Part shown: piece by piece, positions 16,413-25,371 of the stretch
Position numbering within the stretch: position 1 is the first letter of the stretch
Layout of the letters: every line of letters begins with the position of its first letter
Assembly (NCBI GenBank): GCA_017531225.1
Contig: JAFXLL010000010.1
Coordinates: 124,001 to 188,000, forward strand
Origin: Bacteroidales bacterium
Lineage (GTDB): Bacteria; Bacteroidota; Bacteroidia; Bacteroidales; F082
DNA: 64,000 nucleotides
Reading direction: 5' to 3'
The notes under the pieces: generated by a model
Seen by the model: the letters and a program-made list of their open reading frames with translations, nothing else
What the model was told of the DNA's origin: nothing
Databases searched by the model: none
Translations under genes and position numbers: made by a program

Positions 16413-19010
16413 TTATCTTCTCACCGTCAAGCTGATAAAGAAGTTGGTTCCGTACATGTAGGAATACTTCGACGGGAACATGTCAAGATCGTTGGAGTTG
16501 AAGCGCAACTGATCGAAACCATACAGGATGACGCTCTTGTTGTTCAGAATGTTGTTCACACTGACGTTAAGCAGGAAGTAATAGCCTTTGTAGCGGCGTG
16601 AAATGCCTCCGTAAAAGTCGAGGGTGAAAGCAGGTTTCAGAGGATCTTGAGCCAACACTTTCGGGATGCGTGCATCGCCTTCAATAAACGGCAGCATGCC
16701 TGCTTTAGTATGGTTATAGGGGTTGATGTCGAAGTACATGTTGGCCACATAGTTGGCGTTCAGACTGAGCCACCAATTCTGTGGAGCGTTATATTTGATA
16801 CCAAACGAAGCAGCAGTTTCAGGACCTGATGCCACATTGTAATTCTTCAGATAGGCCACTTCGTCCTTGATATAAGCTTTCTCATTGTTATCGTCATAAA
16901 TTGAGAAGGTCGGGTTGTTGGTATAGGTATGGGAACCATGGGCAGCCGCTGCCTGCAAGGTAATAGTTGGTGTCACGTTCCATTCAGCGCCCAACTCCAC
17001 ACCAACGCTACGCTGGTTGATGCCGGTCATGACGAAGTTGATGAACTCACTTTCGTAGGAGTTACCCAACTCTGAAGGTCCGGTATAGACGTTCTCGCAA
17101 TAGAAGCTGCGGTTCCAGATGAGGTTCTGATACGTGTAATAGTAACCAGTAAGGCGGAACTTGAAGACGGGCGAACGGTACATATAACTAAGATCGATGG
17201 CGTTGATGCGTTCGCTGCCAGGATTCTCTTCCACCAAGGTATGGCGTGTGCGGGGCGAAATATAAATGTCGCGGAACTGTGGTGCTTGATGCATGTAGCT
17301 AAAATTGGCTACAATGTGGTTACGGCCATTGATAGCGTAGGTCACACCTGCTTTGACACCTGGATCCAAGAAGTTATGCATCTTGTCATTGCCATACGAA
17401 TTGTCGGCAAAAGCGCCTGTCTTGAACAGACCTTCGCGCCAAATCTGAGTGAAAGAAAGCTGAAGGCCGAGATACAGATCCCAGTTACCTGTCAAATAGT
17501 TGATCTGATCCCAAATACGGCCGTAGTTGCGGTGGGCGTTGTAGTTGTAGCTGATGATGTCGCCAACTTTTGCCACGTGGTTGGGATGGTTCAAATCTGT
17601 TTGAATCTCGTCGGACTCTTGGTTTTCAGCATACTTATTAGCATCATAATAGAAATCACCACCCAGCAGGTCATTCACTACCTCAAAGTAATGCGTGTTT
17701 GAGGAATTGATCTGGAAGCCACCCGTCATGACAAGATTGGGCATGAACTCATGCTTGAAGTAGGTGGAATTACCCGCCTGGAATCTGTCAAAGCGACGTT
17801 CTGCAACGATATACTTTGAAGCGTTACCTGTAATGGTCTCGCCGGTTCCATTGGCGTTAGTGATTGTTGCGCCATGGCTCATGTTAGCAGCATACAGCGC
17901 ATCCCAGTTGATTTGAGTCACCGAAGGATCGCGATCCAGCCATGATTGCACGGCTGATTCATACTCAGCAGTGCTGGCGGCATGGCCTGCGGCATAGCTC
18001 GGGAAGTTCTTGTAATAGTCAGGACGAGGGTCGCCTGCCTCACCCCAATCCAAAGCGGTCTGGCCACCAGGACCGGTAAAAACAAAGACCGTGGTATTGA
18101 ACTGGGTTTTCTTATTGGGAGTCCAGTACCATGTGAGTTGAGCCATTGGCTGGTGGTAATGGCTGATACGGGAGTTACGGATCACTTGCTTGCCGTTGGG
18201 CAAGGTCTGGTAACCCCAGGCTGGGTTGTAGTAACTGGTTCCTGTCAAATCATAAGCTTCTTGCACTACCGAAGACGATCCGCCACGTGATGAGGGAGCT
18301 CCAAACACGGTCAAATCGAGGCTGTGCTTTTCGTTGATTTTTTTCTCCAAAGAGACGAAATAGCTCGCTGCTTGGTACGATGTTCCTTCAGGATGTTGAA
18401 AGAAAGCACCTTCCTTGTTATAGCCTTGCGCTCCGGCATAACGGCCGCTACCAGACACCATCAAGTACCAGCCCTTGCCGATCTCGCCAGTGGCAACTGA
18501 TGCCATCAAACGGTGATGGTACGAACGGTTAGAGAAGGCGTAACTCACTGATACCTGCTTACGATACTGCGAGGCACGAGTGCTGAAAGAAGTAAGACCA
18601 CCAAGTCCACCAAAACCGGCATCGGTACGGCCAAGGCCTTCAACGACCGTCGAGTTACGGAAGGCATCGTTGAGACCTCCCCAATTGGAGTAGATCGGAC
18701 GACCTGTCTCAGGATCGTTCATCAAGATGCCGTTGATCATGACATCAGAATACTTTGAATCATTACCGCGCACACGGTAGCGGAACGATCCCAAATTGTA
18801 AGCCGCGATGGAATTGAACACATCGCGTGACGAGTTCAGCAAGGTGGATGCATCATTCACCGAAGAGGAAGACTCGTCGAAATCAGAATCAAGCAGCATG
18901 ATCGTCGGGACCTCATGTTCATTTTCCCCGATAGTATCCGCTGTTTGAGCTGAAAGCCGCACGCAAAGCAGCGCGGCCATCATCAAGAGTAATAGTTTTT
19001 TCATATGCAT
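16413..19010 (-). CDS. TonB-dependent outer-membrane receptor
   Basis: The 865-residue protein has a signal peptide (MKKLLLLMMAALLCVRLSAQ; the ATG at 19004 is an alternative start 2 codons in). The plug region follows directly (STLLNSSRDVFNSIAAYNLG, FRYRVRGNDS, INGILMNDPETG), with no carboxypeptidase-regulatory domain. The rest is a beta-barrel with alternating aromatic strands, ending in SLTVRR. It should bind a substrate at the surface and import it with TonB energy. The DUF5689 lipoprotein downstream and the divergent secreted nuclease/phosphatase suggest nucleic acids or nucleotides as substrate; that is inference. Confidence 0.9.
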   Translation of the reverse strand: MHMKKLLLLMMAALLCVRLSAQTADTIGENEHEVPTIMLLDSDFDESSSSVNDASTLLNSSRDVFNSIAAYNLGSFRYRVRGNDSKYSDVMINGILMNDPETGRPIYSNWGGLNDAFRNSTVVEGLGRTDAGFGGLGGLTSFSTRASQYRKQVSVSYAFSNRSYHHRLMASVATGEIGKGWYLMVSGSGRYAGAQGYNKEGAFFQHPEGTSYQAASYFVSLEKKINEKHSLDLTVFGAPSSRGGSSSVVQEAYDLTGTSYYNPAWGYQTLPNGKQVIRNSRISHYHQPMAQLTWYWTPNKKTQFNTTVFVFTGPGGQTALDWGEAGDPRPDYYKNFPSYAAGHAASTAEYESAVQSWLDRDPSVTQINWDALYAANMSHGATITNANGTGETITGNASKYIVAERRFDRFQAGNSTYFKHEFMPNLVMTGGFQINSSNTHYFEVVNDLLGGDFYYDANKYAENQESDEIQTDLNHPNHVAKVGDIISYNYNAHRNYGRIWDQINYLTGNWDLYLGLQLSFTQIWREGLFKTGAFADNSYGNDKMHNFLDPGVKAGVTYAINGRNHIVANFSYMHQAPQFRDIYISPRTRHTLVEENPGSERINAIDLSYMYRSPVFKFRLTGYYYTYQNLIWNRSFYCENVYTGPSELGNSYESEFINFVMTGINQRSVGVELGAEWNVTPTITLQAAAAHGSHTYTNNPTFSIYDDNNEKAYIKDEVAYLKNYNVASGPETAASFGIKYNAPQNWWLSLNANYVANMYFDINPYNHTKAGMLPFIEGDARIPKVLAQDPLKPAFTLDFYGGISRRYKGYYFLLNVSVNNILNNKSVILYGFDQLRFNSNDLDMFPSKYSYMYGTNFFISLTVRR

Positions 19011-19040
19011 AAAATCATTTATTCCTATTTATATTAATTT

Positions 19041-19049
19041 GCAAAAATA
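19041..19049 (-). promoter_or_regulatory. Bacteroidota -7 box of the TonB receptor operon
   Basis: The minus strand reads TATTTTTGC about 31 bases before the receptor ATG, within the divergent region shared with the nuclease gene. Confidence 0.5.
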
Positions 19050-19081
19050 AAAAAAACCGAGATAGGATTGACATTATTTTT

Positions 19082-19090
19082 TATTTTTGC
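19082..19090 (+). promoter_or_regulatory. Bacteroidota -7 box of the secreted nuclease gene
   Basis: TATTTTTGC lies 21 bases before the ATG at 19112, with TTGACAT starting at 19068 as a -33-type element. Confidence 0.6.
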
Positions 19091-19111
19091 AGATACAAAA
19101 CGTGTGATCAA

Positions 19112-20161
19112 ATGAAAAACAAAACCTTATCGGCCGTCCTCATCCTTATTGGATGTTTGTTTTTGAATTTCGCCAATGCCCAAAACCAACATGCCTACAA
19201 GATAGGACTTGTAGGATTCTATAACTTGGAAAACCTCTTCGACACCATTGATGATCCCAACATCAACGATGAGGAGTTTCTGCCCAATGGAGGCAACCAA
19301 TGGAACACCGAGAAATACATGTCTAAACTGCATAACATGGCTTACGCCATTTCCACTATCGGCTTAGACTACACCCCTGACGGCGTAGCGGTGTTAGGCG
19401 TTTCGGAGATCGAGAACCGCAATGTGCTGGAAGACCTGGTGATGCAGCCCGAAATCAAAGACCGCAATTACCAGATTGTACACTACGACTCACCTGACCG
19501 TCGTGGTGTGGACGTGGGTCTGCTTTACAACCCAAAATACTTCAAGGTGACCGCTACCAAGTCATATCGCACCGTGGTGCCCGATCAACCCGAGTTCCTC
19601 ACCCGTGACCAGTTGCTGGTTTCAGGTCTCTTTGATGGCGAGATGATGCACTTTATCGTAATGCACTGGCCTTCACGCTACGGCGGCGAGAAGCGTTCCC
19701 TGCCCGGCCGTGTGGCTGCCGCCAACTTGTGCCGTCACATCACTGACTCGCTCCTTGCCGATGACCCCAACGCCAAGGTCATTATGATGGGCGACTTTAA
19801 CGACTATCCTACTAACAAAAGTATCACCAAATACCTCCGTGCCAACGGTGACCGCAAGCACTTGAAAGAAGGCGACTATTACAACCCCATGTATGAGCTG
19901 CACCAAAACGGCATCGGCACCAACTACTATCGCGACGTGCCTGGTGTACTCGACCAGACCATCATGACGCAAGCCTTCCTTCCTGGCGACTTCAGCACCT
20001 ACCAGTTCAAGCACGCCAAGGTTCACAACAAGGAATTTCTGAAACAACACGGAGGTCGCTACAACGGCTTCCCATTCCGCACCTTTGGCTCTGGTGCATG
20101 GATGGGCGGTTATAGCGACCACTTCCCGGTATACGTTGTTCTTCTAAAGAAGGTAGAATAA
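19112..20161 (+). CDS. secreted endonuclease/exonuclease/phosphatase family protein
   Basis: The 349-residue protein has a signal peptide (LIGCLFLNFANAQ). The EEP fold is clear from FYNLENLFD (metal-binding Asn/Glu), SEIENR, MHWPSRYGG, MGDFNDYP (catalytic Asp/Asn) and the final YSDHFPVY (Asp-His). Such enzymes cleave phosphodiester or phosphomonoester bonds in DNA, RNA, sugar phosphates or lipids; the substrate cannot be read from sequence. Divergence from a TonB receptor and DUF5689 lipoprotein supports an extracytoplasmic role in nucleic-acid or phosphate use. Its stop codon lies inside a heptamer repeat. Confidence 0.88.
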   Translation: MKNKTLSAVLILIGCLFLNFANAQNQHAYKIGLVGFYNLENLFDTIDDPNINDEEFLPNGGNQWNTEKYMSKLHNMAYAISTIGLDYTPDGVAVLGVSEIENRNVLEDLVMQPEIKDRNYQIVHYDSPDRRGVDVGLLYNPKYFKVTATKSYRTVVPDQPEFLTRDQLLVSGLFDGEMMHFIVMHWPSRYGGEKRSLPGRVAAANLCRHITDSLLADDPNAKVIMMGDFNDYPTNKSITKYLRANGDRKHLKEGDYYNPMYELHQNGIGTNYYRDVPGVLDQTIMTQAFLPGDFSTYQFKHAKVHNKEFLKQHGGRYNGFPFRTFGSGAWMGGYSDHFPVYVVLLKKVE

Positions 20162-20183
20162 AGAAGACAGAAGTTAGAAGACT
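20149..20183. repeat. heptanucleotide array spanning two convergent stop codons
   Basis: Five units, GAAGGTA GAATAAA GAAGACA GAAGTTA GAAGACT. The TAA of the nuclease gene (20159-20161) and the stop of the convergent GH20 gene (20174-20176 on the minus strand) both fall inside the array. Confidence 0.6.
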
Positions 20184-22303
20184 TCGATCTCATCTATGAA
20201 GATCCAAGCCGGATAACCGTATCCGTCATGGTCTTCTGGTAGCATGTGGTCTTTGACGATCACTTCCACGTAACGTGCTGTAACAGGCTCAAACTCCAAT
20301 TCGTATGTAAAGTTACCATCCTTGTCCATCCAAGTGGTGATCGGGATGTCAAGTTGTGCCACCTCACGGAAGTTTTCGCCATCATCCGAAACTAACACAC
20401 TGGCATGGCTGGGATTATAGATCCACGCCCCTTTGTTCACCAAAGCGCGGAAACGCACATGACTCATCGGAGCAGGCTCTTCAAGGTCGATGACGGCATC
20501 CATGGGCTGTCCCCAGAAGCCTAACCAACGACCTGAAGTATAGGCGATGCGACCCATCTCACCGTCGTTCAAGATTACTGCACCCTTCGATGCATATTTC
20601 TCATTAGGTTGTTCACGCAGGAAGATCGGCTTGCGGGTAGCTAAGTTCGGCACCACGGTGTCGGTATAGACCTGTGGATTAAAGATCTGCTTGGCGTAGT
20701 TGTAGTGATACAAGTCGTAAAGCTGTGCCATGTGACGGCAGCGCTCCACAAAGGCATCAAAGTCGCGTTTTTCGGGATCAGGGTTGTTCCATTGGATCTC
20801 CGTCAAGGCATCCATACGAGGCATGGCCATGTATTGCACATGATGGAAAGAAGTGATGTATTCCGTCCAAATGTTGGCCTGTACGCCGATGATATGCTTC
20901 TGTTGCTCTTCGGTCAGCACGCTGGGCAAAGGCCTAAATTCATATACCCTTGACACCGGAAGGTAGCCGCCTACACATGAAGGCTCAGTAGCAGGATCTT
21001 CGCTCTGATAATAGTCAAAATACAGATGTGAAGCCGGAACCATGATCACATCATGGCCTCTTTGTGCCGCTTCGATGCCGCCTTCGGTGCCACGCCAACT
21101 CATGATGATGGCGGTCTCGGAGACATTGCCTTCAAGGATCTCATCCCAGCCGATCACACGGCGACCACGGGCTTCCACCACCTTGGCCATGCGGTTCATC
21201 ACATAGCTCTGCAGGTAGTCTTCCTTAGAGAAACGGTCGTCGCCTTTAATACCCAATTCCTTAATCTTAGCTTGACATTTCGGGCATTTCTCCCAACGCA
21301 CTTTGGGGCATTCGTCGCCACCAATATGGATGTATGGTGAAGGAAAGATATCCATCACTTCGTTGAGCACGTCCTCAACAAACAGCATCGCTTCCTCGTT
21401 GCCAGCGCAAAGCACGTCATCCGATACGCCCCAACGTTTCCAAACCTCGTAAGGACCACCTGTACAGCCTAACTGCGGATATGAAGCCAAAGCAGCCTGC
21501 ATGTGGCCTGGCAAGTCGATTTCAGGGATAATGTTGACGTGACGGTCAGCGGCATATTGCACCAGGTCACGGAGTTCCTCTTGGGTATAGAAACCGCCAT
21601 GGCGGATGCTGTCATAAAGTCTTCCGTTGCGTCCGATGACAGTGCCATCACGATAGGCACCAACCTCAGTAAGCTTAGGATATTTCTTGATTTCGATACG
21701 CCAGCCCTGATCCTCGCTGAGGTGGAAATGGAACTGGTTCATATTGTGCAACGCCAGCATGTCAATGTAGATCTTCACGGAATCCAAAGGCATGAAATGA
21801 CGGCAAGGATCAAGGTGCATGCCACGATAGCCGAAGTCTGGCCAATCTTTGATGGTACCGCAAGGGAGTTGAGAGGTGAGAGGTGAGAGATGAGAGGTGA
21901 TCGGGAGGCTCTTCCTCAAGGTCTGGATGCCATAGAACACGCCTGCTGCGTCGGCGCCTTTCACCACAATCTGATTGGGAACGACGGTGATTTCATAGGC
22001 TTCGGAATGTTCGAAATCTTCGGGATTGAGTTTCAAAACAATGCCATCTGGCTGATCTTGGTATTCCTTCAAATCCAAAGAATAACCCATAATATCATTC
22101 ACATACTCGCTCAGCAATTCCGCTTCACGCTGGAGGCCTTCCTCATAATAAACGGTTGTACTCTGTTGAAGCACAAAAGGTTTTTCCTCTGTCAGTTGGA
22201 CCTCTTTCGGCAAGGGGATGATGTCGTAAGAGGCTTCAGGAAGTTGTTGGGTGCAAGCGGCGCATAATAGCGTAACCAAGCACAGTAGATACAGTTTTTT
22301 CAT
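20174..22303 (-). CDS. family 20 beta-N-acetylhexosaminidase lipoprotein
   Basis: The 709-residue enzyme removes terminal GlcNAc or GalNAc from glycans, at the outer membrane or in the periplasm: the signal peptide ends in a lipobox at Cys17 (CAACTQQ). Residues about 25-140 are the GH20b domain. The TIM barrel follows, with GMHLDPCRHFMPLDSVK, HFHLSEDQGWRIE and the catalytic Asp-Glu pair in HIGGDECPK (about residue 330). A C-terminal beta domain (ARYVEVIVKDH) resembles carbohydrate-binding modules. An unusual peptide, TSHLSPLTS, near residue 138 is encoded by a heptamer DNA repeat. The start overlaps the upstream membrane protein gene by 4 bases. Confidence 0.92.
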   Translation of the reverse strand: MKKLYLLCLVTLLCAACTQQLPEASYDIIPLPKEVQLTEEKPFVLQQSTTVYYEEGLQREAELLSEYVNDIMGYSLDLKEYQDQPDGIVLKLNPEDFEHSEAYEITVVPNQIVVKGADAAGVFYGIQTLRKSLPITSHLSPLTSQLPCGTIKDWPDFGYRGMHLDPCRHFMPLDSVKIYIDMLALHNMNQFHFHLSEDQGWRIEIKKYPKLTEVGAYRDGTVIGRNGRLYDSIRHGGFYTQEELRDLVQYAADRHVNIIPEIDLPGHMQAALASYPQLGCTGGPYEVWKRWGVSDDVLCAGNEEAMLFVEDVLNEVMDIFPSPYIHIGGDECPKVRWEKCPKCQAKIKELGIKGDDRFSKEDYLQSYVMNRMAKVVEARGRRVIGWDEILEGNVSETAIIMSWRGTEGGIEAAQRGHDVIMVPASHLYFDYYQSEDPATEPSCVGGYLPVSRVYEFRPLPSVLTEEQQKHIIGVQANIWTEYITSFHHVQYMAMPRMDALTEIQWNNPDPEKRDFDAFVERCRHMAQLYDLYHYNYAKQIFNPQVYTDTVVPNLATRKPIFLREQPNEKYASKGAVILNDGEMGRIAYTSGRWLGFWGQPMDAVIDLEEPAPMSHVRFRALVNKGAWIYNPSHASVLVSDDGENFREVAQLDIPITTWMDKDGNFTYELEFEPVTARYVEVIVKDHMLPEDHDGYGYPAWIFIDEIEVF
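21864..21900. repeat. heptanucleotide array (GAGAGGT) inside the GH20 coding sequence
   Basis: Units are GGGAGTT, GAGAGGT, GAGAGGT, GAGAGAT, GAGAGGT. On the coding strand three units make 21 nt, encoding the seven-residue period of TSHLSPLTS. The same unit in opposite orientation lies in the S41 protease gene at 33465-33492. Confidence 0.75.
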
Positions 22304-22959
22304 GATTTTAAGGATTTAGCGTTGACACACCTGCTTTTGATATAGTCGTAAACGAAGTCAAAGTCCTCGTCAGTGACGTAAATCTGGTTTTTTTCAATAA
22401 ACTCGTTCACTTTGATGACATGCATCCAGCGGCGAGGCTTCACACGGCGCACCTTGGTGAATTCCGAGACGGACGCATCCTTCGAGGCCATCAGCATCCC
22501 TGCGCCTGCCAAAGTGAAATTGCCGCTCATCATACCCGCAAAAGCGTTGAGTTCGCCCAACTTTTTCGCCTTGCGAAACTGTTCCGACACTTGGATATGC
22601 TTGATGGTATGCTCGTCCATCTCGAACATGACGATGTATTTGCCATTGTACATGGCAGCGACTACCAACATGCCCAAAACCGTCAACACGGTAAAGATTC
22701 CCAAAGCGATCAGATAGCTCTTGGCCATCTCCCATAAGCCAGCCCAGTCGCCATGAATGGCGTAGATAAAGGTGCCGAACACGATGAAACTGACGCCAAA
22801 GATATAACCGAAGACCTTTAAAACAGTCAAGAAAATGACAGGGTTGGTGAGGAGGGGCATTTCATACACCCACCGGTATTTGCCATCATTGTACTGGCGC
22901 ACTTTGTGGTCAATGATGGATTCAGGCCCTTGGCCGAAGTATTCAACGGATTTTCCCAT
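22300..22959 (-). CDS. two-span membrane protein of unknown function
   Basis: I do not recognise this 219-residue family. Two hydrophobic segments lie at about 40-68 (VIFLTVLKVFGYIFGVSFIV) and 79-105 (YLIALGIFTVLTVLGMLVVA). A cytoplasmic-looking C-terminal part follows, with a Gly/Ala/Met-rich stretch (NAFAGMMSGNFTLAGAGMLM) and KVRRVKPRRW. It lies 13 bases after a zinc-ribbon membrane protein and overlaps the GH20 gene by 4 bases, so the three are probably expressed together. The pairing suggests a joint function at the inner membrane, but nothing shows what it is. Confidence 0.7.
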   Translation of the reverse strand: MGKSVEYFGQGPESIIDHKVRQYNDGKYRWVYEMPLLTNPVIFLTVLKVFGYIFGVSFIVFGTFIYAIHGDWAGLWEMAKSYLIALGIFTVLTVLGMLVVAAMYNGKYIVMFEMDEHTIKHIQVSEQFRKAKKLGELNAFAGMMSGNFTLAGAGMLMASKDASVSEFTKVRRVKPRRWMHVIKVNEFIEKNQIYVTDEDFDFVYDYIKSRCVNAKSLKS

Positions 22960-22972
22960 GATGACATATTTA

Positions 22973-25360
22973 TTATTGTTCTACTGACTTTTTATAATAC
23001 ACCTGACCGGAATTAACGTTACGATAGGATTTCTCATCCAAAATCTCATATTCTATTACCGTACCGTCTTTAAAGACAACCGTGATGTTACCCTTGCTCT
23101 TATCCTGATTATGCTGGAATCGGCATGATTTTATCTTTTCCTTAACATCCTTTTTGACATACTTTCCGTATTCAGCCAAGTATTCTTCAATCTCCCGAAG
23201 ATCCCCCATACCCCAATCGTTGGGTTCAGAATCATTGACTTCAGGCACTTTAGGCGCACTTCCTTCCTTAAGCAATCCCACACTTTTCAGATACTCACAA
23301 AACTTTGTAATAGCATCCGCCTTCGGGTATCTAGACGCAAAACCGACCCACTCATTGATCAAAGAACCGTAGTTGTAACTATCTTCTATTTTGGCCGTCT
23401 TTGCCAGCTCCTCCTCGTTTACATACTGCGATATAAACTCACGTATTTTCACAAGGCGTTCCAGTCGGTTGGTGATGCTGTAATCCTTATAGGATTTCTC
23501 TCCGAAAAAGCGTGCGTAATTGTACCTATGGAGTACTCCCGAATTGACATTCATCATGTCCTTCATGCATATCCGTTCCAGCTTCTTGATCTTTTCCGCC
23601 TCAGCTTCCTGCTTTCTCCGAAGCTCGAAATACTCCATTAGACCATCCTCCACGCGTTGCTCGAAAATACCCTTGTAATGCTCGTCCAGATTGTCGTAGT
23701 CGGAACGCGACCATCCGAACTTCTCGCACACCTCGGCCACCTTGTCCATGTTGTAAAACCGATATACGCCCTTGGCTTTCGTGAAGCCGCTTGAATAATT
23801 CAAATACTCGATGAAGGTTTCCCTGTCGCCCGCAATCACCTCGTTGCCGAACAGGAATTTTCCACCGTTTTTATAAATTTGGTACAGTTCCTCCACTTCG
23901 TTGGCCTTCCAATATGTAAATGCTGTGTTAGCTGTGAGCGCGAGGAACTTGGCGCCTTTTGTCCCCAGTTCGGCTGCGGGATGAATGCCCTGAAGGATGT
24001 TGCCCAATTCCTCCATAGCGCCTTTCGTATCGCCTTCAACGATGCGTCCGGCCATCGACCCGATGCCGCCCAAATTGGATGTCACGGTACTGATTGTTCC
24101 AGGCACAAACTCTTTAACATATTCCGACTTGAACAGGGCATCCGCTGCACGCTCGCCGAACTTGTAATCACTCCACACCTCCATAAGCGTGGAGTTCACC
24201 AAGTCGTTGATGCCTCCGTCCATCGCATCGGAATCCTTGTCCCATGCCGCGCGTATGGTGCTTGTCAGGGCCTTGGTGCCCGTGCCATAGGCGAAATTGT
24301 CCTGAAAATCGTAATCCGTCACCTTCCCAGTCTTGTAATCGACATTTTCTCCGAAACTTGACGTAGCCTTGCTCACCAAAGTGTTCACCGTAGCCTGGAT
24401 CAAGTCCTTGGCCGCTTCTTGGGTCAGTCCCAGCATCTTCACCTTGGCCTCCACGTATGGGGTCAATTCAGCTGCCGCCTGCTTTTGACGGCCTTTCTCC
24501 ACCGCTATTTTCGTGCAATAGCTATCCAAAAAGGCCTCCATCTCTTCCTCTTCGGTCAGTTTGGCCGACCACCACAACGAGAAGTGTGGCATGCGCAACG
24601 ACATGGTGTTCTTCTCCTGATTGTAGTCGGTTGGCCACAGATAACGCATCTGCTTCGTCTTTTCATCATAACACGCAAACACATATTTCCCGGGATCCAT
24701 GTCCTTTTCATCGACCAGTTTGGGCAATGGCATGGTCAACACGACATCCGTCCCAAAGAATGAGCCGTCATATTGGTCGCTGCTGATGTCCATCGGAGCG
24801 ACAACCATCTCAAATTTATTGCTCCGCTGAATCTTCTCTATCATTTCCTTGGATGCCGGTTGGGCCTCCACGACCGTTCCTTCGGGGAAAGTGCCATTCC
24901 CGACAAACAATTTCATGTTCGCCGTCTTCATTCCACCAAGGGTTACACCGCCTTTCGAGGCATCAACACCCACCAGTTCACTAAATCCTTGTCCAGTGTA
25001 TACCCTCGTACCAGTGCCCGTCGTATTGCTGCCTTGGCTCGCACTCTCGGGTTTTGAGTTGGTCGTTTGCGTTACTTCCTGATGGAAATCCTTCTTTTCT
25101 TTCGAGTGTTTGAAGTACGACACTGCACCCACAATCACCACCACAGCGAGAACCGCAATGAGCAAGACCTTTCCGCAGCCATCTTTTTTCTTGGGAGCCT
25201 CGGTTCTTGCCTCGGGCTTCGAACTCGTCGATGCATTGTATTTCGGTGCTTGATAATTGGTATTTACTTTTTCCGTTAAAAGCACTTTATGTCCACAACC
25301 GGGACAGAACTTCACTCCGTCCTCTAGCGGAGTACCGCAGTATTCGCAGAATTTTGGCAT
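22973..25360 (-). CDS. zinc-ribbon membrane-anchored protein of unknown function
   Basis: The 795-residue protein begins with a zinc ribbon (FCEYCGTPL at Cys5/Cys8 and FCPGCGHK at Cys19/Cys22). A Ser/Lys-rich linker and one membrane span at about 63-83 (KVLLIAVLAVVVIVGAV) put the large remainder outside the cytoplasm. That part has a beta-rich section (about 115-270; GVTLGGMKTANMKLFVG) and a long helical section to the end, rich in Lys, Glu and Tyr. The ribbon would be cytoplasmic. It lies between murF-alr (11-base gap) and another unknown membrane protein. No enzymatic motif is recognised. Confidence 0.7.
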   Translation of the reverse strand: MPKFCEYCGTPLEDGVKFCPGCGHKVLLTEKVNTNYQAPKYNASTSSKPEARTEAPKKKDGCGKVLLIAVLAVVVIVGAVSYFKHSKEKKDFHQEVTQTTNSKPESASQGSNTTGTGTRVYTGQGFSELVGVDASKGGVTLGGMKTANMKLFVGNGTFPEGTVVEAQPASKEMIEKIQRSNKFEMVVAPMDISSDQYDGSFFGTDVVLTMPLPKLVDEKDMDPGKYVFACYDEKTKQMRYLWPTDYNQEKNTMSLRMPHFSLWWSAKLTEEEEMEAFLDSYCTKIAVEKGRQKQAAAELTPYVEAKVKMLGLTQEAAKDLIQATVNTLVSKATSSFGENVDYKTGKVTDYDFQDNFAYGTGTKALTSTIRAAWDKDSDAMDGGINDLVNSTLMEVWSDYKFGERAADALFKSEYVKEFVPGTISTVTSNLGGIGSMAGRIVEGDTKGAMEELGNILQGIHPAAELGTKGAKFLALTANTAFTYWKANEVEELYQIYKNGGKFLFGNEVIAGDRETFIEYLNYSSGFTKAKGVYRFYNMDKVAEVCEKFGWSRSDYDNLDEHYKGIFEQRVEDGLMEYFELRRKQEAEAEKIKKLERICMKDMMNVNSGVLHRYNYARFFGEKSYKDYSITNRLERLVKIREFISQYVNEEELAKTAKIEDSYNYGSLINEWVGFASRYPKADAITKFCEYLKSVGLLKEGSAPKVPEVNDSEPNDWGMGDLREIEEYLAEYGKYVKKDVKEKIKSCRFQHNQDKSKGNITVVFKDGTVIEYEILDEKSYRNVNSGQVYYKKSVEQ

Positions 25361-25371
25361 AATGGGTTGTT

